Made by a program: the position numbers and the translations under genes
Assembly (NCBI GenBank): GCA_023515745.1
Contig: JALECJ010000007.1
Coordinates: forward strand, 124,001 to 188,000
Origin: Amoeboaphelidium protococcarum
Taxonomy: Eukaryota; Aphelidiomycota; Aphelidea
Direction: 5' to 3'
DNA length: 64,000 bases
The notes under the pieces: model-generated
The model's input: the letters and a program-made list of their open reading frames with translations, nothing else
Told to the model about the DNA's origin: nothing
The model's database searches: none
In this document: positions 48,416 through 61,427 of the stretch, one piece after another
Numbering within the stretch: position 1 is the first letter of the stretch
Layout: every line of letters begins with the position of its first letter

Positions 48416-48843
48416 GATAGATATTACCGCTCACTACTTAAGCTAATTCGCTTGATTTCTAAAGCGTTACAGAACAGTAAGAAAGAAGAACGAAAGAGAG
48501 CAATGCACAATACTGTGGAATGAAGGATTAAAACTCTCCGCGATTTCAAACCGAGATTTGAACGCGCTTAAGCTTGTTGAAGAACACGGCGAATCATATC
48601 TATACTTTGGATTGAATACAATTAAAGTTAAATCTATTAGTAGCTATTTGTCTGAATGCATTGATAGAGTCTCTATCAGTCGCCTTTTCAGGAGGAAGTA
48701 TCTGAAGATCATCTTGACTAAACGCAACAAGCATGTTGGATCAGAAGCGTTGATAGCTCCTACTACGCATCCAACTTGCTTCATGCGACGTTCAATAGTC
48801 TTGACTCCCCATTCACTATTCTTTCTCCTCGCCACTTTGCTCA
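48416..48843. other. intergenic, RER1 promoter region
   Basis: No gene is recognised. A plus-strand open frame (48558-48884) overlaps the zinc-knuckle gene and is likely chance. Confidence 0.35.
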
Positions 48844-49198
48844 TCATAGAACTTTCGTTTAAATCTTTGCCTTATACCACTTAGACCGTTCCTCGTTCCC
48901 ATGATTCTCTTTAGACCCTAACGCGGTATCTTGACAATTTTCAATAACATGGCTATCATAAGCACATTTGAAACACTTTGCAGGCCATTTGTACAACTAC
49001 AAAGCCGAGAATTAATACAAATCGTTCTTACACTCCTACCAACATCCGTCGTACCTAGATAATCTGCTGACTTAAAAATGAGTGCGGCAACTTTGACGGC
49101 GAGTTTAGCTTCCTTCCTCCTCCTGACGGTCTACCGTATATTCGAGCATTAATAATCTTTGCAAGCGCGCCAATTCTGTCAATAATGACAGACAACAT
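48844..49198 (-). CDS. small CCHC zinc-knuckle protein
   Basis: Two exons (49055-49198, 48844-48996), 58-bp intron with TAG acceptor; 98 residues. The second exon begins with a perfect zinc knuckle, CFKCAYDSHVIENC (C-x2-C-x4-H-x4-C), preceded by WPAK and followed by a charged tail. The first exon contains a Gly/Ser/Arg stretch (RPSGGGRKLNSPSK). Small zinc-knuckle proteins of this size are usually RNA-associated. The N-terminus is uncertain (open frame continues about 30 codons upstream). A plus-strand frame over the same bases is also open; the spaced Cys/His pattern favours the minus strand. Confidence 0.5.
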
Positions 49199-49847
49199 TT
49201 GTCCATTTGATGCTATGATCAACAGACAGAGTCTTCCACCTCTTCTCTGTATACATATAAATTGTAGTATTATTCCTTTCGAAGATAATCAATCTTAAGA
49301 ATAAACAAAAGACAGTTTCCAGATGGTGTGAATCCAGAATACTCAAAAGCTCCGAACTATGCTAAAGGCCGGCCTCTGGCAAAGTGAGTATTATCTAATA
49401 GACCTCACTCAACGAAGGGTGGTATCAGAGCGAAACGGACAATACCAACTGCACCATTAGTCAATCCAAAAGATACACTTTAATTATCTTACAGCACGGT
49501 TTTCGGCTCTATACACAAACTTTAGGCAACTCCGGTTCGTCTTTTCTAAAAGTCGCATATCCAGCGCTTATAACCATAACATCTTCCTGGATGGCTGTTA
49601 ACTCTCATGGCCCTCGACGGTACTTGCTCAAACCAAAATAGATAATCATTTTGGTATAATCTGAAGTAACAATACCGTAACTTTGCTTCTAATTAAGCTC
49701 TAAAGTAGAAGAGTACCGATCGTAAAGTCCTCTCTCAACGCAAAGCCAATCAAAAATTCGGTTTTCAAACACGATCATTCCGTTACGAATAGCGACTATC
49801 AAGATAAAGATTCGATAAGGTGAATAGATATTAGCAGTATACAGTGA
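49199..49847 (-). pseudogene. degenerate coding-like region related to the 42.06 kb segment
   Basis: Minus-strand text contains protein-like blocks interrupted by TGA: KQSYGIVTSDYTKMIIYFG, EDVMVISAGYATFRKDEPEL, then SVSFGLTNGAVGIVRFALIP and GRPLAQFGAFEYSGFTPSGN in another frame. The last block is clearly related to GPLQAQVGAFENAGFTPYGN at 42.06 kb on the plus strand. Short introns might explain some breaks, but I could not find a consistent set, so I call it a probable broken paralogue. Family unknown. Confidence 0.35.
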
Positions 49848-51431
49848 ATGAACGCGTAAAGGGGATTCTAGCATTTGGGATTTAGGTTACATCGCACGCA
49901 TCCACACTTGATAAAGTCACCTGAGTTATTAACCACTGGAATATCATAGATAGAGTTCAAGTTACGATAACGCGCTCTGTTCAGTCAATTTGGCATTGGT
50001 CAATCGCAATCGGAGAATGCCATTGCGTTGCTATTTGGTTATAGAACGCGATATACATCTGGGAAGATCTTTTATGAATTCCATCAAGAGTCTAATGTCA
50101 AGTATCTGAGTGGCGTGGATGAACCAAACGTTATTCTGATGCTCTCTTAAAGTTCAGCGCGCAAAAAGTCAGATGGTCCCGAAGTGACTGTATTTCTAGA
50201 TGATAATAGCAGAGATTCTATTCGGTGGGATGGTCCTTCATTGGGAACGCGCAATGCTATGAACCATTTTGGTGCTGACACGGCCTATTCCAATCCAGAA
50301 TTTAAATCTGTTCTCATAGATACCATTTAAAAGATGATAAAAAGTTCTGATGGTTCTGTGAATCTTTACTCCAACATGCCTCTTAACGGTGGAATATCAT
50401 AAAACGTATCCAATGACGCGTCATAACATCATTTTAGTCCCGTTACTACAAGTGAGTTATACAATGAATTGATTAAGATTGAAGGCATTCATATACATGA
50501 CAGCCTCAGATCTCACCTATCTCGGATGAGACTAGTCAAGAGTTATGCTGAGATTGCGTTGATTTAAAAGTCTGCTGATATTGCTAGCGAAGCATTTATA
50601 TAAACTATGCGTCGTCTACCTAAGCTTAATTATGAGTATGAAGTCCAAGCCATATTTGAGTATTACGCCCGTTCTAATGGAGCCAAGTTGGCGTATGTTC
50701 CCGTGATTGCTAATAATGTTAACGCTTCAGTTTTGCATTACGTGAAGAATGACATGCAACTGGTGGATGGCCTTATACTTATTGATGCCGGCTGTCAGTA
50801 TGGTGGGTATTGCTCAGATATATCACGAGCGATTCCACGTGGAGGCAAGTTCACTCAGGAGGAAACTGCAGTGTACAGTGCTCTAGAGAAAATTTAATCA
50901 TAGTTGATACAGGCTGCAACTTCTACAGGAGGAATGACTCTGATAGATTTACATTTTATGAGCGTAGATTTAATCAGGAGAAAGATTGTCAATGAAATTT
51001 TGTAAGTTAAAAGTGCTGGAGATGCTAATAGACTCGCAAATGAAATCTATCCACACGGCGTCGGTCATCATCTGGGACTGGATTTACATGATGTTGGAGA
51101 CGCGTCAAATGGTGACTTTATTTCACAGGTTGATTATGACTCGGTGTTGAGAGGCCAGATGTCACTTGAATCAACACCTGCTCAGCATTGGAGCCGCAAT
51201 AAACTGGTTGATGGAATGTGTATCACTGTAGAGCCGGGAGTGTACTTGCCACATCCAGACTCGGCCATAGTTGATGATCAACCTGAATGGTATCAGCTAA
51301 TTCCCGAAAAGTACCGAGGAATCAATATTAGAATTGAAGATGATATCGTGATTCAAGGCAACTAACCCATAGTCTTGACATCCAAGGTACCCAAGACTTT
51401 AACTGATATTGAACGCGTTATGAATTCATGA
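49848..51431 (+). CDS. XPNPEP3: mitochondrial Xaa-Pro aminopeptidase (XPNPEP3/Icp55 type)
   Basis: Single exon, 527 residues, TGA at 51429-51431. This M24B metallopeptidase trims one residue from imported mitochondrial proteins. The start MNAQRGFQHLGFRLHRTHPH is a presequence; HPHLI...LLTTGISQIEF matches the family's HPxLLxxGExTPGxxxxEY opening. Then FHQESNVKYLSG, RWDGP, and the pita-bread domain with metal ligands: LIDAGCQYGGYCSDISR (two Asp), HGVGHHLGLDLHD (His), VEPGVY (Glu) and NIRIEDDIVI (Glu). All ligands are intact. Many in-frame TAA/TAG codons. Confidence 0.93.
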
Positions 51432-52050
51432 TGAAACAGTTGAAACGTTTCTCTCTTTCTTTCTCTTTCTGTCTTTTGGAGTATAATGCCAATGAGGGAT
51501 CAAATGTACGGTTAAATTTACACGTCTGTCTCAAACTACACAAGAGTTACTCAAAATTAACGCGTCCATTCTACAATACCATATTGTCAATAAAAAACTA
51601 ATAGTATCGGTCGACCTGAAGTTGAGTGATAATGAAAGAAAGTAGCTAATAGCTTGAATCAAGTAAAGACTAGACAATAAGTTGAAACACGTTACAAATA
51701 CGGTGAGCTATTCTGGGAACGATCGCAGGACAGTGTGGTCAATGGATGACAGTAAGCAGTTCCGTATGGATCGAGCAAGAGTGGGAAACGAGCGATTCAC
51801 ACAATCGCAGACGACGGACGAATCATCCTCAAACGCGCGTCGCTTCCCATTCATTCCCGACTGGATTGGTATTGAAGTTGTCGTCTCCACACGTTGTCAT
51901 TGTCGTCACATTTAAAATTCTCTTGCTAGGCACTGACTGACTAAGTGACAGTTTTGTACATCTTTGTGCTGACATTAAAGTGATTATCAACCTAACTTTA
52001 TCAGAGCTCTTCTGTCCAATAATTGCAAGTTACTTACTGATTACTGTAGT
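51432..52050. other. intergenic, promoter of the TPS gene
   Basis: Contains a pyrimidine-rich CTTT tract (about 51450-51478) and an ACGCGT element at 51560-51565. Short open frames on both strands at 51.7-51.9 kb show no features. Confidence 0.4.
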
Positions 52051-54828
52051 ATGCCAGATAGTAGTTAAAGATAAGCATCCGCTGTAACTAGCATTGGTGG
52101 AGATAAGAGAGTTCTGATTGCATCCCTTTATCTGCCAGTGACTGTAGAGTTGGTGATACCTCAGTCTTCGCCCAAGAGAAGATTAAAGAATGCCCCGGGA
52201 TCGCTGTAGAATCATCATCATCACTACTAGCATCACCACCATCATCATAGTAGTTCTAACTCTACATCGCCAGTGCACAAACAGCAGTAGCAGCATGGTT
52301 CTGGTGGTCTATTCAGAATATAGACCGACTCTATGGAAGCGACTGGTCCTCCATCTAGATATCACTATAGAACTGATTCAGATGTTAGTCGAATGCCATT
52401 CCAGGTCAAGACTCCTCTGTCGCCAACTTTATCTTCCCTGTAAGAACTACCACCTATGCAGTATGATATTGTTCCGTCTCATATGGGAAACATTGGCCTG
52501 CACAATGCGATTAGATCATCCAAGTTGGAGAATAGAATGTACATTGGTGTGTTATCCGACTTGCCCCAGTAGGATAAGTTTAGTCAGGAGTTTGTGCATT
52601 AGCTCACCACCGACCTGTCAAAGTAAAAGTGCCGACCTGTCATTATGTCTGACGAGGAACTGCATGGCCATTACAATAGTTTTTGTAAGGAGATTCTGTG
52701 GCCTACTATGCATTACATTCAGCAGGCGGAGAGATTTGAGAATGACAATGCTTGGGCAATGTACGTGGCTGTGAATTAGAGATTTGCAGATGCTATTGTG
52801 GAGGAGTACAAGTAAGGTGATGTAATTTGGATTCATGACTATCACCTGATGCTGGTGCCCATGTTTGTGCGTATCAAGATTCCGTCTGCGATTATTGGTT
52901 TCTTTTTGCATATTCCATTCCCATCCAGTGAGGTGTTTAGATGTCTTCATGTTCGCAGATAGTTGTTGGAAGGTGTTTTGGGAGCTGACTTGTTGGGCTT
53001 CCAGACTGAGCTGTATGTAAGACACTTTCTGCAGACAGCCTCAAGAATTCTGTAATGTGAGAGCACGCCTAAAGGTATTTTACTTGACAATAAAGTAGTC
53101 GCAGTTGGTGTTTATCCCATTGGAGTGGATATATTAAATTTGAATTTGAAGAGGTAATCTGAAGATGTGTAGTAGATGATCGAGATGTTGAAGGATAAGT
53201 ATCATGACAAGAAGTTGATTGTGGGTCGTGATAAGCTGGATCCGATCAAGGGAGTCAAGTAGAAGTTGTAGGCATTCGAGATGTTTCTGCATATGTATCC
53301 AGAGTGGGTTGGTAAAGTGATTTTAGTTCAGGTGGCGGTATCGACTACGGAACATATAGAGTTACATCGCTAGATATCCGATCTTGTCACCAGAATAAAT
53401 GCCAAGTATGGCACTATTGAGTACACCCCCGTTGTGTACTTGATCCAAGACATTTCATTCTCGCACTACCTGGCTCTGCTGACTATTGCTGATGCTTGTC
53501 TGATCACTTCTGTGCGTGATGGAATGAATTTGACTAGTCATGAGTATATTGTGTGCTAGGAGAGTAATCATAACCCTCTGATCATCAGTGAATTCACCGG
53601 TACTTGCGGTATATTGAATGCTGCTTTGCGTATTAATCCATGGGATTTGAAGCAGGTTGCACAAGCTATTAACACTGCTCTTAACATGCCTTAGAAGGAG
53701 AGAGATTCAACTCATAAAGAGTTGTATGAACACGTGTCTCAGAATACTGGTGCCTTCTGGGCGTAGTCTTATGTCGACGATCTGGTTAGAGTGTCTGTGG
53801 ATATGTAACGTAGATTTAGTGTTAATATTCCTCACTTGACTGTGCCTATCTTGAAGCGAACCTTTGAATTGAAGTCTCCAGCTGGCGGACATTAATAGCA
53901 GCAATCGTAGCAGTAGAAGAGAATCATTCTCTTAAACTATGATGGTGTTCTGGTGCCATATGAAAAGGATCTAAATGTAGTACCGCAGCAAAGTGGGCAG
54001 ATGATTAAGCATTTGTAGAAGCTGTGCGATGACAAGAGAAATTTGGTTTACATTCTAAGTGGTAGGTAGATGCAAGATCTCGATGCTCGTTTATCGCACG
54101 TACAAGGTATAGGATTATGTGCAGAGAATGGGGCATTTGTCAAACATCCAGGTCACAGTAAGTAGTAGTGGACATCTGTGGAGAATTATAGGACCGTTAA
54201 TGATTCGACGTCAATGTCTTGTGCATCATCCAGTGGCCACGACCAGTAGTGGAAGTAGCAGGTGGTGGAATCTTTAGAATACTACACTGAGCGTACTCCC
54301 GGGTCATTCATTGAGGTGAAAGAAACTGCCGTAGTGTGGCATTATCGCAATACTGATCCTGTGTTTGGTTCATGGTAAGCTAAAGAATTACAGAATCATA
54401 TCCGTGACTCCATTGAGAATGTCTACCCAATTCATGCCGTCAGTGATAGAAAGGTGATTGAGGTGCGTCCAAAGAGTATCAACAAGATCAATGTAGTTCA
54501 GTAAATACTTGCTTAGAATCCGCAAGCCTCTTCTGTCATTTGTATTGGCGATGATCGTGCGGATGAAGATGTCTTCGAATGGCTCAATGATTTATCACAG
54601 CTGGATACTAATTAAGCTGCTATGAATGTTTTGTCACAGGATATGAATGCTACGTAGCTAGTACAGGAGTAAGAGTAAGTGAACACGCAGGTGGTTGGCT
54701 GTGATGGTCAGATTGCTGTTAAGAATACCATCACTTGTTGTGTTGGATTCAAAAGTTCTCATGCTAAGTACTATCTCACAGGTGTTTATGAAGTTTTAAT
54801 GGCATTGCAAGAACTTGGTACCCTCTGA
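52051..54828 (+). CDS. trehalose-6-phosphate synthase/phosphatase-like fusion protein
   Basis: Single exon, 925 residues, TGA at 54826-54828. The N-terminal GT20 domain: KRVLIASLYLPVTVEL, HDYHLMLVPMFVR, FFLHIPFPSSEVFRCL, GADLLGFQTE, GRDKLDPIKGVKQKLQAFE, RDGMNLTSHEYIV, LRINPWDLKQVA. A Ser/His-rich insert separates the first strand from the rest, and the GGLxSAL donor loop of active synthases is not visible. The C-terminal HAD phosphatase-like domain has LLNYDGVLVP where active phosphatases have DYDG; the nucleophile Asp is Asn. SGR and GDDRADEDVFEWL motifs remain. The pattern fits a regulatory or non-catalytic class II TPS rather than a working phosphatase. Confidence 0.92.
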
Positions 54829-54999
54829 TTGCTTTTGAATAATCAGCAGAGTTAACAAGAATTCGAATATGATATTTTGTGAAAAACAATTTAATATATT
54901 ATTAATACTGTATTAGTAGTAACTATGCATATTTGAATTAAGAACTTAGTAGATTCCACAAATTCTTATAAGTCCTTCGAGGATGCCAAGAGAGGCAAT

Positions 55000-55967
<968 letters not shown>

Positions 55968-56267
55968 ACCAATTCACAATATTATTATATGTTTTCGACT
56001 TTACAGTTAAATATGACAATGGAAAAAAATTCAGGCGAACAGTACTGTAAAAATACTTTGAGCAAAGTCACGAAAGCCCGCGATAATCGTTTGGCAGAAA
56101 GGCGCGGAGAATAGAGAAACACTGCGGCGGTCGACGCGCGTTATCATCGAGATCGAGATATACAGTGTACAGCTAGCATGAAACAATGATATAATAACTT
56201 TATCGATTAGGTCCCGGCTATATATATATATAATTATTGTATTCAATTGCTGCAAAATTTACAATTA
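55968..56267. other. intergenic, RAB6 promoter
   Basis: Contains a (TA)n microsatellite (about 56219-56232). No gene is seen. Confidence 0.4.
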
Positions 56268-58550
56268 TCAAGCATCATGAAGAACTCTATCACTCCTTTC
56301 ATCATTATTGAGTGTGTAAAACAGGAGGTATGCAGAATTCTGTCGCTTCTGGTCAAGCTACTGGATAGTTCCAACTTCTGAAACTATCTCATCATTGTGA
56401 CACTACCAGTCTCCGGATTTGGATTTGCAGTCACAAATGTAATGTCCAAATGATGGAGTAAGTCCAAGGTGGCTAATAGCAGACACCAACTTATACTCTG
56501 AAGACACTCCTCTTTATGGTGGATTATCCAGGCTTTAGATATTCTCTTTCTCATCATCATCATTGGTAAACTTAATAGGAATTTCTTACAGTGACGACTC
56601 TCTCTGATTAGCGTAAGTAGCTTAATAGCTGTGATTACGAACTTTATCGGAGCAAAATGATTATAGACTGACAGATTCTTGTGAGAGGGACACTTTAGTT
56701 TGTAATTTGATCAAGCGCATGGACTGCAAGTCTAATGCGAACCGTTTCAACTGAATTATGAGGACTTGAGGTAACTTTTATACTTATAGCTCAACTTCTG
56801 CTTCCTTGCATGTGCATTTCTCGCATTTATACTCGAGTTATTGTTTTTAAAAGTAGGACTAGATGAGAGAGTCCAATTCCAGTGGTTTATCATCGTTCTA
56901 ACCGTCGTTGACTCCAATTTCCAGACTCAAATCTCGGCATTTGTCTATAGTCACTGAATGACTTTCACACTCTTTGCACCGAAGGGTCTTCTTGATCTCT
57001 AATTCAAATGCATTTTCAACCATGCCGGCGAGCAATGGTTTTCCCGTTTCTTTAGAATATTTGCCAAGCTCAGACTCTAAGGTGCCCAATAGAGATCGAA
57101 TGAATTCATCAGCATCCTGCTACTCAGAAGTGCCATACTTTGAATCCACAAGACCCATACAATACTTTAAGCGAGATGCATCAATGCAATGCCCTTACAC
57201 TTGCTTTTGATCAAACAGACTGAGCAGCTCCGAGAGAATAGGATACTTAGATTAGAGATTAGAGTCCGACTGATCCATTTGACATTTTCGTAGTTTGTCC
57301 ATAAAGCAGAGTAGATTGAAAAGAGCTTATAATGATGCATTCATATAGCACGAATTGCCAAGATTTTTAAAGCCTTCCTATTTAGAATTTTTACTAGTAG
57401 CAGACATAAAGCTATGAGAAGAGGTACTATATTTGGGAGGAGCTTCGTATTAGTAAGACCGTAAGACAGACCTATCAGCCAGGAGATCAACGCCGCTATA
57501 AAGATCGTCAGAATTCAAGTTAACTCCAAAGTTCGATTCTTTAAGAGAATATCCATTATACGAACTAGGATTATGCAAAGGAGCCTTACTAAGTTGCAGA
57601 CTACTCCTGGCCATCGACAGACTTCTCTTGATAGGCTTTGTATAAATTTTACCAGAAGTAGGACGAGTCGATAAACTAAAAGCCTTGTGAGAGAGTCGAT
57701 TTTTATTATCTGGTAATAGAGACAATGGAGACAGTATTCCAGGAGATGCAATATGCTAACTTGCCTACTAACCATAGAATTTATCAGCACTACTGGTCTT
57801 GATAGCAGATGATAGAACACTTGTCAAAGGCCGAGAGTCTATACTCTGATCAATAGAGTGCATTTTAGACGCTACTTGATCTATCCAGTCTACATTATGT
57901 ATTGGAGTGGAGGCAACGTAAGACTTTTTAGGGCTGTCGTTGAACTCTAAGAAATCATTCTTTTCATTCCCTTTAACGGCAGGTTTGAGACGAGGAGTTT
58001 AAAGTGTAGCAGGTGCTGCCTTATTGAAACCACCTGAGACAGGATTACTTTAAAATGAGGAGCCATCACCGTCAGTAGTCAAATGCACGCCCAATTATTG
58101 GCGTTGCTTCTTCTAAATTTTGCTGTATTATCCAAAGATAGCTGCTTATCTTTTATTCTAAACTTCAGCCTACTTCACAGCACTCAAAACATCATCATCA
58201 GCAGCAGAGGTTGCAACTATCGCTTTATGGCCATCATCCTGGCAATGGACGGATGAGAGTTCGATGCTTTTATCACAATACAATGGAATAGATTAAAGAT
58301 CCACTGTTTTACCACTTATTGACTTAAATAGAGCAACGATTTCTCTTTATTCCACTGAAGAGCATGCGGTCATTTCAATATTAATCTGCAGTCCATGTAC
58401 TATTTGAAGGGTGACTTTCTTAAATTATGTAGACCAGTACACGCCGCGCAACTTGTCAGACAATTCAAAGCACTGATACTCTTAGCAAGGACTCTTATCT
58501 AGAACCAGTAATACACAAGCTCTATCTACACAATATAAAGACGAATTGGC
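56268..58550 (-). CDS. ubiquitin-specific peptidase, USP37-like (5' end uncertain)
   Basis: Open in one frame from 58550 to TGA 56268-56270 (760 residues); the first in-frame Met is 58373, and an upstream exon probably supplies the true start. The N-terminal 200 residues (YWSTQFKKVTLQIVHGLQIN, then EMTACSSVEQREIVALFKSI) fit a PH-like fold as in USP37. A Ser/Gln-rich linker leads to the catalytic domain: Cys box NLGNSCYMNASLQALF, SEQQDADEFIRSL, two Cys pairs (LRCKECESH, YKCEKCTCKEAEVEL) of the zinc finger, LPQVLIIQLKRF, and the His box YKLVSAISHLGLTPSFGHYI with SGDWQCHND. The Gln of QDADEF and the Asp of the catalytic triad region are in place. It removes ubiquitin from cell-cycle or DNA-damage substrates in animals. 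Confidence 0.85.
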
Positions 58551-59029
58551 TCATACGAGAACGTTAACTGTACAGTAAAAGCAATGATATGGCATAACAT
58601 TTTTCCTTATCAAACATTAAATATCCTCACATTTGAATTACTCGATGCTGTCTTATATAACTTGGACCGTAGCATTAAAATTGAACGACTTATTGGTCAT
58701 CACACAGGTCAAAAGATATCAATATTCCGTCAGTGATATATAAATGCCAACGAGATTGAATAAGAAAAGAGTTGAATTTGAAACGCGTCCTTCTGAAACG
58801 GAAAATTGTTCAGCGGAAGTTTCCCTAAAGGGACAGTCATTCATTCGATCGTCTCTTCCAATGGTCGATGTCGATCACTCGCAGTAGCTGTGTGCGATAG
58901 AGGGAAAGAGGCAACATTCGAGTCTGAAACAAAAGACGACGCGTTTTAACACAATTTGACGCGTTTTCATCTTGAGATTGGATTATTGATATACTAAAAA
59001 CTAATAGAATATACTTTTGGTACTAAAAG
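58551..59029. promoter_or_regulatory. divergent promoter with three ACGCGT elements
   Basis: Between USP37-like and MRD1. ACGCGT occurs at 58783-58788, 58939-58944 and 58959-58964, the densest cluster in the window. The last two are 20 bp apart in the same orientation. It resembles the MluI cell-cycle box used by fungal MBF factors, and both flanking genes belong to growth-linked classes. Confidence 0.5.
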
Positions 59030-61427
59030 ATGAGCTCTAGATTAATTGTTAAGAATCTACCACCTTATTTTACTCAGAATGATCTCAAGAAGCATTTTGA
59101 GTCCTTTAGCAGTGTCACTGATGCCAAATTGATGACAACAAAGTAAGATTAAAAGTTGAGGTTAAGTATGATTATTGATTGAGTGACAATGTAGGTCTGG
59201 ATAAAGCCGTCAATTTGGATTTATTGGATATGCTTCGCATTAGGAAGCCATTTAAGCAGCTAGACACTTTAACAAGACTTTTATTGATACTCATCGTTTG
59301 GTGGTTGAGGAGGCGAAGGCTATTGGGAGTGATTAGTTGCCACGCGCCTGGAGTAAATACAGTTAAGGAAGTAGTGAATATGAAAAGATTCACGGTAAAC
59401 AGCAATAGGGTGATGTATTGATCATAAATGACGCGAATTAGAATGCAGCTGCTAATGATGATCCGTCAGAGTAGGATGGCAATGCTGAGTCTCAGAATAT
59501 TGATGACATGATCAATGCTGATCCGAAATTACGCGAGTTCTTGCAAGTCATGAAGCCAAGATCTTAAAAGAAGATTTGGGAAAATGATGATATTGAAGTA
59601 TTACAGAATGGAATTGTTATGGCTCCTGTTGATAAGTCCAAGATGGGTGGAGTTGGTGCTGTTTAGGGTCCTTTAGTTAAAGGTGGTGACGATGAAGATG
59701 ATTACGAAGACTTGCCTCAGCAGACTTCAAAAGATAAGGTGGATTCTAACGATGAAGTTGATGGAGAACGGCCTAAGGATGGCGGTAATACTTAACGTAG
59801 CTAGAATGAAGAGACCACTAAAGCTGCTAATATTGCAGATAGCGGGCGATTGTTTGTAAGAAATCTATGCTATACCTGCACAGAGAGTGATTTGAATGGA
59901 CATTTCGCACGATTCGGTCCAATTTCGGAAGTCGTATTTCCACTAACTAAGGAGAGTAAACAGTCGAAAGGCTTTGCGTATGTCACATACCTTATTCCAG
60001 AAAATGCTGTCAGTGCGTATAGCGAGTTGGATGGAACTGATTTCTAAGGAAGATTGCTTCACATTCTACCTGCTGCTGATAAACCATCTAGTTACTTGAA
60101 TAGCCATAAATCTGATGCAGCCAACGGGTTCAAAGCTAAAAAGAGTGATAGTTTGAGAAAATCGGCCGCTAATGACACTAATAGTTGGAACTCTCTGTTC
60201 ATGAATCAGGATGCTGTTAACGAGTACATGGCTTAGAAGATGAACATTTCCAAAGGAGAATTCCTTAGTGCGGACTCTGACAACCTTGCCGTGAGATAAG
60301 CTTTGGCTGAGACACATGTCATTCAAGAGACTGTGAAGTTCTTCAAAGATCATGGTGTGGATGTCGATCAGTTCAAATCAATATCCAGTGCATTATCAAA
60401 AAGAAGCGACTCTGTGATCATGTGCAAAAATTTGCCGTATTCCACCTCGGAGTCGGAGTTACGAGCCATCTTTGAGCGATACGGGGAACTATTAAGATTC
60501 ATAATACCTCCTACTAAATCTATGGCGTTGATAGAATTCTCTTCGCCTTCTGAAGCTAAACAGGCTTTCAAATCATGTGCGTACCGTAATTTTCATGGAG
60601 TGCCGTTGCTGTTGGAATACGCACCAGTCAAGATATTCAGCGGTCCTGCTTCTAAAGCGTAAAGTTCACATGAGCGGGATGTTGAGTAGTCTGCTGAGAA
60701 TCAAGATGAATTATTAACCAGCACGGTATATGTCAAGAATCTGAGTTTCTAAACCACAGAGAAAAAGTTGATGTCTGTATTTGCTCATATAGATGGCTTC
60801 CGCAGCGTCAAGATCTCTACTAAGCGCGATAAAGCCGGGAAGTAATAATCAATGGGATTTGGATTTGTTGAATTTCAGACCAAAGAAGGAGCCAAGAGAG
60901 CTATCAGTGAACTGTAAAATGTAATGTTGGATGGTCACGCTCTACAGCTGAAGTTTTCTGATCATAGCTCCAGCAAATCCAAGACTGTGAGCGCACGCAA
61001 AGTCAGCGAGTTAATGGATCCTGAAATTGCTGTTGGAACTAAATTGCTCGTAAGAAATGTGCCTTTTGAGGCCACTAAGAGGGACTTGATGGAGCTCTTT
61101 GGAACTTTTGCTCAGTTGAAGAGCATTAAAGTACCAAAGAAATTTGACGGCTCTGGTCATCGTGGGTTTGCTTTTGTGAATTTTCTCACTAAATAAGAGG
61201 CTGCTAATGCTATGGAAAGTTTGTCAAGTACCCATCTGTATGGCAGGAAACTTGTGATTGAATGGGCCAAGGAAGAGGACTCTGTTGATGCTCTAATGCA
61301 AAAGTCCAAGAGATCTTACGAGCTAGCAAATGCTGCCTAAGACCTTCATCACAAGAAATCGCGCGTTACTCTTGGATCTGAATAGTAGTTGGCGGATTCT
61401 TATTCCGATTCTGATCTCGAAGAATGA
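59030..61427 (+). CDS. MRD1: MRD1/RBM19-type multiple RRM pre-rRNA processing protein
   Basis: Two exons (59030-59142, 59195-61427), 52-bp intron; 781 residues. MRD1 binds pre-rRNA in the SSU processome. The N-terminal RRM (SSRLIVKNLPPYFTQNDLKK, RQFGFIGYAS) is followed by an acidic linker; then RRM2 (RLFVRNLCYTCTESDLNGHF, KGFAYVTYL), an RRM with VIMCKNLPYSTSESELRAIF, another with VYVKNLSFQTTEKKLMSVFA and MGFGFVEFQT, and the C-terminal RRM with KLLVRNVPFEATKRDLMELF, GHRGFAFVNFLT. Five RRMs total, as in the family. TAA/TAG Gln codons are frequent in linkers and inside RRMs (e.g. RRM1 SRQFGF context). Divergent from the USP gene. Confidence 0.93.

Noticed and set aside
52190-52774. 194-codon plus-strand open frame
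   Set aside because: Out-of-frame shadow of the trehalose synthase domain, whose correct frame carries all the GT20 motifs.
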